Source of the DNA: Demequina sp. NBRC 110053
GTDB lineage: Bacteria > Actinomycetota > Actinomycetes > Actinomycetales > Demequinaceae
Direction: 5' to 3'
Length of the DNA: 64,000 nt
Assembly: GCF_002090095.1 (NCBI RefSeq)
Contig: NZ_BBRJ01000002.1
Coordinates: 919,265-983,264, forward strand
Below, piece after piece: positions 58,881 to 64,000 of this stretch. The notes under the pieces are model-generated. The model did no database searches, was not told where the DNA came from, and worked only from the letters and a program-made list of their open reading frames with translations. The first letter of the stretch is position 1; every line of letters begins with the position of its first letter. Made by a program: the position numbers and the translations under genes.

Positions 58881-58886
58881 AGCGTA
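58881..58886 (-). promoter_or_regulatory. Leaderless -10 hexamer (TACGCT) for the AraC regulator
   Basis: TACGCT on the minus strand ends 7 nt before the ATG at 58874, with no Shine-Dalgarno. Confidence 0.5.
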
Positions 58887-59003
58887 GGCGCGAATCGAGC
58901 CAGGCGAGACGAATGCGTATGCGAGCGAGCGCATCGGCCATGGATCGTCTCGCCCTGCCGGCCTTCACTGGGGAGGTCATCCCATCCACACCAGGAGGTC
59001 ACC

Positions 59004-59837
59004 ATGTCACAGCAGTCCACGGCAGTCGTGCTCGGCGCCACCGGCAAGACCGGCCGGCGCGTCGCCGCCCGCCTCGAGCAGCAAGGCGTCGAGGTCCGGC
59101 GCGCCTCGCGCGGCAGCTCCCCGCGATTCGACTGGGAGGACCCCTCCACGTGGGCACCGGTCATCGATGGCGCCGACGCCGTCTACATGGCCTTCGCGCC
59201 GGACCTCGGCATGCCGGGAGCTCCCGAGACCGCGGCGCGCGCAGCCGAGCTGGCGCGCACGCTCGGCGCGACCCGCCTGGCGCTCCTGTCCGGCCGGGGC
59301 GAGACCGAGGCCCAGCGCGCGGAGGCCATGGTCGCGCAGGCCTTCCCCGAACGGACGGTGCTGCGGTGCGCGTTCTTCGCGCAGAACTTCGACGAGAGCT
59401 TCCTGCTCGAGCCGTTGCGCGCGGGCATGCTCGCGCTGCCCGTCACCGACGTCGCCGAGCCCTTCGTCGACCTGGAGGACGTGGCCGAGGTCGCCGTGGC
59501 CGCGCTGACGTCCGATGCGCACGCGGGCCGCATCTACGAGCTCACCGGTCCGCGCTCGCTGACGTTCGCGGAGGCCGTCGCGGAGATGAGCGGCGCGTCG
59601 GGACGGCCGATGCGCTATCACCCGATCTCTCTCGAGGACTTCGCGGCCAGCTTGGCCGCCGAGGGCATGAGCACGGGCGAGATCGACCTGCTGCGCTACC
59701 TCTTCACGGAGGTGCTCGACGGCCGCAACAGCATGGTGACCGACGGCGTCGAGCAGGCGCTGGGGAGGCCGGCGACGGACTTCCGCGACTATGCCGCGCG
59801 CGTGGGCAGCACGTGGGCCGTGGAGGCGACGGCGTGA
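59004..59837 (+). CDS. NmrA-like NAD(P)-binding reductase
   Basis: 277 residues. Rossmann VVLGATGKTGRRVAARL near residue 7, then the atypical-SDR core without the catalytic Tyr-x3-Lys, as in NmrA/ergot-reductase-type proteins. Binds NADP(H) and acts as a sensor or an NADPH-quinone/flavin reductase. Target of the divergent AraC regulator by position. ATG with AGGAGGTC. Stop overlaps the DUF1772 gene. Confidence 0.88.
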   Translation: MSQQSTAVVLGATGKTGRRVAARLEQQGVEVRRASRGSSPRFDWEDPSTWAPVIDGADAVYMAFAPDLGMPGAPETAARAAELARTLGATRLALLSGRGETEAQRAEAMVAQAFPERTVLRCAFFAQNFDESFLLEPLRAGMLALPVTDVAEPFVDLEDVAEVAVAALTSDAHAGRIYELTGPRSLTFAEAVAEMSGASGRPMRYHPISLEDFAASLAAEGMSTGEIDLLRYLFTEVLDGRNSMVTDGVEQALGRPATDFRDYAARVGSTWAVEATA

Positions 59838-60289
59838 GCGTGTACGAGGCCGTGGTCGCGGCGGCCGCCGTGATCAGCGGACTTGCAGGCGGCGTGTTGT
59901 ATGCGTTCTCGGCATTCGTGATGGCCGGCATCCGCGAGCAGCCGGATGCCGCGGCCGCCGCGACCATGCAGGCCATCAACCGCCACGCCCTGCGCGCGCC
60001 GCTCGGCATCCTCATCCTGCTCACCATCACCGTGCCGCTCGCGGCGGCCGTGATGGCGATAGCGGGCGACGAGCCGCGCGGCGCCTGGGCCATCGCCGGT
60101 GCGGCGGTGGTCCTGGTCGCGGGGATCGGCGTGACGGCCGTGGGAAACATCCCGCTCAACGAGCGGCTCGCACGGGCGACCGATCCGGCGGCGTCATGGC
60201 GGGCGTTCGTCACGCCGTGGCTGCGGTGGAACCACGTGCGCGCGGCGGCCGGCGCCGTCGGGGCCTGCCTGTTCACGCTCGCGCTCTGA
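59834..60289 (+). CDS. DUF1772 (anthrone oxygenase-like) membrane protein
   Basis: 151 residues, four TM segments. YAFSAFVMAGIREQPDAAAAATMQAINRHALR and GNIPLNERLAR are the DUF1772 signatures, along with RAFVTPWLRWNHVRAAAGAVG. The GTG overlaps the reductase stop (GTGA), so a shared operon is certain. The pair is a common AraC-controlled module of unknown substrate. Confidence 0.9.
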   Translation: MSVYEAVVAAAAVISGLAGGVLYAFSAFVMAGIREQPDAAAAATMQAINRHALRAPLGILILLTITVPLAAAVMAIAGDEPRGAWAIAGAAVVLVAGIGVTAVGNIPLNERLARATDPAASWRAFVTPWLRWNHVRAAAGAVGACLFTLAL

Positions 60290-60405
60290 GGCCCCCACAC
60301 CGCCACGACGGCCGTCCGCGCATCTGCGCTCCCCGAGCGCCGCTGCCGAGGCGCGTTGCCTATAGTGGACGCGACACCCCATCTGGAGCCGAGGTGAGAG
60401 CACGC

Positions 60406-60705
60406 ATGAGCCGCACCACGACGCTCGTCCTCACCGCCGTGGCGGGAGCCGTCGGCATCGTCGTCTTCCTGCTGATCCTCGAGGCCGCCCCGGTCGACTC
60501 GCCTCGTCACTGGCTGCTCGGCGGGCTCCTGCTCAGCGGCTGCGGCCTCGTCGGCGGACTTGCCGGCGCCCTGCGCGAGCGGCGCCAGGCGCGCCTGGTG
60601 CCCGACCCTCGCACCGGGTTGACCTACGGCAGGGTGGCACGGTTGGATCACGGAGCACAGTCGTCCGACGGCACGAACGGAGAACCCGGTGAGCGCACTC
60701 CCTGA
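60406..60705 (+). CDS. Small two-TM protein
   Basis: 99 residues: TLVLTAVAGAVGIVVFLLILEAAPV and WLLGGLLLSGCGLVGGLAGAL, then a basic, acidic-tailed C-terminus with RARLVPDPRTGLTYGRV absent of known motifs. ATG follows GGTGAGAG. A TATAGT lies 40 nt upstream (60361-60366). Overlaps the next gene by 17 nt. I do not recognise the family. Confidence 0.7.
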   Translation: MSRTTTLVLTAVAGAVGIVVFLLILEAAPVDSPRHWLLGGLLLSGCGLVGGLAGALRERRQARLVPDPRTGLTYGRVARLDHGAQSSDGTNGEPGERTP

Positions 60706-61309
60706 CGGCGAGGTCCAGTACTGGAACAGTCGCAGCGCAGCGATACGAACCATCGTCAAGGGCATCGCGATGGCGACGCTCGGCCTGGCGGTCATCGCCA
60801 TCATGATCTTCTGGTCGGACGGCATCAACGTCGTTCTGCGCATCGTGTTCGGCCTCATCATGGCGATCCCGCTCTTCAGGGGCCTGGGTCTGCTGTCCTC
60901 TGGCATCAGCATGACGACGGCCGACGGCAAGCTCGCCGTCGCCGTGTCCGATGAGGGCATCCGGGCTCCCGGCGTCGGGCTCACGCGCTGGGACCACATC
61001 GAGAGGCTGCAGGTGTATTCGGGTCACCGCAGCGCGAGCTGGCGGTCGGTGCTCGGAGGGCTCATCAGCAAGGATGGTGACCTGCGGCTCGTGGTGACCC
61101 GGAAGGACGACCCAGCGAAGCCGCAGCCCGAGATCGCGCGCTCCTTCGCGACGGCCTTCGAGAGCGACCTCGCGGGGCGTGATGGGGAGTTCGCCGAGCT
61201 CGCGCGCCTGGTCCACGGCGCCGCTGCCAAGCGCGGCATCCCGATGACGGTGCTCGCGGCCGGGCGGCCGTGGGTCGCCGAGGACCTGGGGATCCCGGCC
61301 GCGCAGTAG
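60689..61309 (+). CDS. Membrane protein with PH-like tail, unknown function
   Basis: 206 residues. Two TM segments (TIVKGIAMATLGLAVIAIMIFW; LRIVFGLIMAIPLFRGLGLL), then a cytoplasmic part with PH-domain-like strands (GKLAVAVSDEGIRAPGVGLTRWDHIERLQVY; DLRLVVTRKDD). GTG start inside the previous gene; the pair is translationally linked. Function unknown. Confidence 0.7.
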   Translation: MSALPDGEVQYWNSRSAAIRTIVKGIAMATLGLAVIAIMIFWSDGINVVLRIVFGLIMAIPLFRGLGLLSSGISMTTADGKLAVAVSDEGIRAPGVGLTRWDHIERLQVYSGHRSASWRSVLGGLISKDGDLRLVVTRKDDPAKPQPEIARSFATAFESDLAGRDGEFAELARLVHGAAAKRGIPMTVLAAGRPWVAEDLGIPAAQ

Positions 61310-61485
61310 TGCGTCGCCGCCACCGCCAGTCGCGGGCTCGGACCCCCTCGATCGGCCGAGAAACGGACGAACCGTGACATTCCACGCACCGATGCAGTGA
61401 ACGTCGCCACGTCGCCTTGCTCATCCGCGGCTCTCCCGGTTACCGTGAGTCCCGCGATGGCACCGCAACCGTCCTAGGAGGGGCA

Positions 61486-61779
61486 ATGGCCGAGATCAAG
61501 GTCACGTCGGAATCACTGTCGAGCGTCGCGAACCAGCTGTCGTCTGGGGCGACCCAGATCGAGTCGCAGCTCGCGAACCTGAAGTCTCTCGTCAACGGCC
61601 TCGTGGCCGGCGACTGGGGCGGTGCCGCCTCGCAGAGCTTCCTCGACCTGTTCGAGCAGTGGGACACCGCTGGCATCCAGCTCAAGGAGTCGCTCGTGGG
61701 CATCTCGGACCAGTTGTCGAAGACGGCGCTGGCGTACGAGGAGTCCGAGAGCAACATCGCGAACTCGTTCCGCGGCTGA
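61486..61779 (+). CDS. WXG100-family protein 1
   Basis: 97 residues, two predicted helices with the W-x-G turn at W44-G45-G46 (VAGDWGGAASQSF). This is the EsxA-type substrate of type VII secretion. ATG after GGAGGGG. First of three consecutive WXG genes, the first separated from the second by 53 nt. Confidence 0.92.
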   Translation: MAEIKVTSESLSSVANQLSSGATQIESQLANLKSLVNGLVAGDWGGAASQSFLDLFEQWDTAGIQLKESLVGISDQLSKTALAYEESESNIANSFRG

Positions 61780-61832
61780 CCCTGGTCGGAACGCCGCGCC
61801 TGCTGGGCGCGGCGCTGAGCTGAGGAGTCCCC

Positions 61833-62207
61833 GTGGGACAGTTCTACGTCTCGACCGGACAGGTCGCGACCACCGCCGATGCGCTCCAGTCGCTGCTCGC
61901 GCAGTTCGACGCGCAGATGGAGGCAGCGAACGCTGACGTCACCGGCGTCGTGGGCGCGAGCTGGACGGGAGCGTCCTCGGACGCGTTCGCCTCCGAGTGG
62001 CAGGCGTTCGTGGCCGATGCGGGTGTCACGCGCGCCGCGCTCGCGAGCCTCATCGCTCGCATGCGGGCCGCCGACACCTCGTATGAGGCCACCGATGCGT
62101 CGCGATCCGGTGCAGCGCGCACCGCGGCCACGCAGGTGGGCTCGATGATGCGCGCGCCGTCGGCGCGCGCGGGTGGCCGCTCTGCCGGTGTGGAGCGTGC
62201 CTCGTGA
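61833..62207 (+). CDS. WXG100-like protein 2 with basic tail
   Basis: 124 residues. W-x-G at W44-T45-G46 (VGASWTGASSDAF), helix-turn-helix flanks. A 25-residue Ala/Arg/Gly-rich tail (RAPSARAGGRSAGV) is longer than in EsxA. GTG start, stop overlaps the third gene by 4 nt (GTGA). Confidence 0.88.
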   Translation: MGQFYVSTGQVATTADALQSLLAQFDAQMEAANADVTGVVGASWTGASSDAFASEWQAFVADAGVTRAALASLIARMRAADTSYEATDASRSGAARTAATQVGSMMRAPSARAGGRSAGVERAS

Positions 62208-62491
62208 CGCGCCACTCGGTCGACACCGCTGACCTGACGTCGCTGCGGCGCTCGCTCGACGATCTCGCGACGTTCCTCGAGGGCTTCGAGCGCTCCGCAT
62301 CGAACCACGGATCCAACCTCCTGGCGGCGTGGTCGGGTCAAGCCTCGCGCGAGTTCATCGGCGAGGTGGGCGTGTGGTCAGTGGGCGCGCGCCTCCTCGG
62401 CGAACGCGCCGCCAATCTGTCCCAACGAGCGGACATCGCGCGCCAGAGCTACGAGGCCGCCGTCGAGCAGGCGAAGGAGGTAGCGGGCTGA
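62204..62491 (+). CDS. WXG100-like protein 3
   Basis: 95 residues. W-x-G at W43-S44-G45 (LLAAWSGQASREF). It could dimerise with either neighbour. GTG start overlapping the second gene. It lies 14 nt before the effector gene, so it is the likely partner/chaperone for it. Confidence 0.88.
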   Translation: MTRHSVDTADLTSLRRSLDDLATFLEGFERSASNHGSNLLAAWSGQASREFIGEVGVWSVGARLLGERAANLSQRADIARQSYEAAVEQAKEVAG

Positions 62492-62505
62492 GAGCCCGGA
62501 TAGCC

Positions 62506-64000
62506 ATGCCTACCCTCGATCTCGACCCTCGCGACTACGCGACCGCCGGCGACAACGCACTGGCTCGCGAGCGCGCCCTGTCGCGCGTGATCGGCAGCGC
62601 CTCGAGCGGACTGTCCGGCGGCTACAACATGGCCGGCTCCGACGACGGCGGGGAGCGCTTCGCCCAGGCGTACGACACCGCTGCGCGCGGCATCTTCGAC
62701 GCCGCCGATGACGCCGCAGACGGCGCGCGCAACCTCGGCCGCGCACTCATCTACGCCGGAGCGCTCCACTCGGCGGCCGAACGCGGCGCACGCGGCGAGA
62801 CGGGAGCCGGCCCAGGCTTCGCCGACCCCGGTGCGGGCGGCGGCGCGAGCACCGCGTACCCCCCCACCTCGTCCGGCGGCAACCCCATGCCCGTGCCCGG
62901 GCTCGAGATGATCATCGACTTCCTGGGCGGGCTGCTGTGGCCCGATGCAGACACGGACCGCCTGCGGAACGCCGCCGATGCGTGGAGCCAGTTCTCCCGC
63001 GACCTCACGTCGGAGGCCACCGAGCTGCGACGCGTCGCGGCCGATCTGTCGGGCATCACCTCGGGTGAGAAGTCGGGGTTCGACGAGCGCGTCAACGAGC
63101 TCGCCGACAGGCTCGACGAGATCGCCCAGGCGGTGGGCGGGGGCGAGGGCATCGCGAGCCAGTGCACCTCCTACGCGCAGCAGGTGGACGACACGCGCGA
63201 GCAGAGCCTCATCATGCTGCGTGACCTCGCGATCGAGATCGCGGCGACCGTGGCGGTCAGCGCCGCACTCAGCTTCGTCACCTTTGGTGGCGCAGCAGCC
63301 GTGGGCGCCGGCGCCGTCGCCGCCCGCACCGCCTGGTACGGAGCGCGCATCGCCACGCTGATCACTCGGCTGCGCGCCGTCGCCATGACGGTCGCGACCA
63401 AGCTCGACGATCTGGTCGCGTCCGTGCGTGCCCTGCAGCGCTGGCGCGCGTGGCAGGCCACGGGCTCGCTCGGATCCAAGGTGACCTTCGAGGCCGTCAC
63501 GGACGGCGTGGGCGTGTTCGGTGCATCCTTCCTCACCGCCGACGACACCAACCCCTTCCTCGCCGGCGCGACCGCCATGGGCGGCGGCGCCTTCGCCAAC
63601 GTCCTCACCAGCAACCGCTACCTCGACAACTTCGCCGGACGCGTGTTCGGCGGCCAGATCAGCGCCGCCACCGAGTACGGGGCGATCACCGCGATCGAGG
63701 GCGAGGAGTTCAACCTCACCGACCTGTTCATGTCGGTAGGTCTGGGCACCGTGGGCGCCGGCGTCACCGGCGTGTTCGGCGGCAAGACCCGCGCCGCGCG
63801 CGACATCACGTCCGGACAGCACCAGGCCGAGCTGGGCGCTGGAGGAATGTCCTCGAGCAGCCTGCCAGCCAACCCGACGAACACCGGAGCCGCGGCGGGC
63901 GGCGTCGCCGCCGATGGTCGGTCTGGGCCCAACCCCGACTTCGATGGACCGCAGACCGGCGCTTCCGACCCTGGATCCGACGCAGGAGCCGACGGGCCCG
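62506..64000 (+). CDS. Large WXG-associated effector, polymorphic-toxin-like (3' end missing)
   Basis: 498 codons are in the window without a stop. N-terminal helical region (about 1-90) is WXG/LXG-like but has YNMAGSDDGGERF where the turn would be. A Gly/Pro-rich stretch (100-125) follows, then a second helical part (about 145-230; DRLRNAADAWSQFSRDLTSEATELRRVAAD), a hydrophobic region (about 245-290; EIAATVAVSAALSFVTFGGAAAVGAGA), a Gly/Ala domain and a Pro/Gly/Asp linker at the window edge. This is the layout of T7SS polymorphic toxins, with the toxic domain expected beyond the edge (inference). Starts 14 nt after WXG protein 3. Confidence 0.8.
   Translation, partial: MPTLDLDPRDYATAGDNALARERALSRVIGSASSGLSGGYNMAGSDDGGERFAQAYDTAARGIFDAADDAADGARNLGRALIYAGALHSAAERGARGETGAGPGFADPGAGGGASTAYPPTSSGGNPMPVPGLEMIIDFLGGLLWPDADTDRLRNAADAWSQFSRDLTSEATELRRVAADLSGITSGEKSGFDERVNELADRLDEIAQAVGGGEGIASQCTSYAQQVDDTREQSLIMLRDLAIEIAATVAVSAALSFVTFGGAAAVGAGAVAARTAWYGARIATLITRLRAVAMTVATKLDDLVASVRALQRWRAWQATGSLGSKVTFEAVTDGVGVFGASFLTADDTNPFLAGATAMGGGAFANVLTSNRYLDNFAGRVFGGQISAATEYGAITAIEGEEFNLTDLFMSVGLGTVGAGVTGVFGGKTRAARDITSGQHQAELGAGGMSSSSLPANPTNTGAAAGGVAADGRSGPNPDFDGPQTGASDPGSDAGADGP

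Noticed and set aside
1-64000. CRISPR array, tRNA, rRNA, insertion sequence or prophage genes
   Set aside because: I saw no regularly spaced direct repeats, cloverleaf sequences, rRNA segments, transposases, integrases or phage structural genes.

Overview
The window is high-GC, densely coded chromosomal DNA from an actinobacterium, probably a Micrococcales member of the Demequina/Cellulomonas type (inferred from gene content: menaquinone pathway, Resa/CcsB cytochrome c maturation, BldC-like regulator, 32-residue AURKAIP1/COX24 ribosomal protein, Rv3654c-type Tad genes, cellobiose phosphorylase). No rRNA, tRNA, insertion sequence, phage gene or CRISPR array was seen.

Layout. 1-5.4 kb: start of a geranylgeranyl-reductase-type flavoprotein, an alditol-oxidase-like flavoprotein, then a zinc-ribbon/FHA protein, a lipoprotein and two exported/anchored proteins. 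5.4-9.7 kb: a 1435-residue FHA-FtsK/SpoIIIE ATPase of EssC type (type VII secretion). 9.7-20 kb: menaquinone genes menF, menD, menC, menB, menE and menA mixed with unrelated genes. 20.4-26.4 kb: a minus-strand set glutaredoxin-histidine phosphatase-resA-ccdA-resB-ccsB-glycosyltransferase for cytochrome c maturation. 26.4-34.4 kb: a HAD phosphatase, a ribosomal mini-gene, a BldC-like regulator, KtrB/KtrA potassium uptake, a DUF4349 lipoprotein, cellobiose phosphorylase with a LacI-type operator, and dcd. 34.5-38.1 kb: TPP riboswitch and the thiBPQ thiamine transporter. 38.3-44.1 kb: an inositol-phosphatase-family enzyme, a membrane protein preceded by two DevR/DosR-like boxes, a DUF7059 methyltransferase and a K+-independent proton pyrophosphatase.

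44.3-57.2 kb is the accessory part. Three sigma-factor-like genes are each followed immediately by a one-TM exported protein; the first pair is separated from the other two by a Tad pilus operon (tadA, a tadB-tadC fusion, a 55-residue pilin, two TadE-like genes) and a HAD phosphatase. Two further small exported/anchored proteins follow. Four of the exported proteins share sequence motifs that I do not recognise from any named family. This is the best candidate for an undescribed system.

57.2-64 kb: small proteins, a divergent AraC regulator/NmrA reductase/DUF1772 unit, two small membrane proteins, and at the right edge three WXG100-type genes followed by a large WXG-associated effector that runs off the window. 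The EssC-like ATPase lies about 50 kb from these substrates.

Signals beyond genes: many genes have a TANNNT hexamer 7-8 nt before the start codon and no Shine-Dalgarno (leaderless transcripts), with two divergent pairs of such promoters packed into 23-32 bp; a family of about 95-100 bp intergenic palindromes; and an octamer GCCGATGC/GCATCGGC that recurs far more often than base composition predicts.
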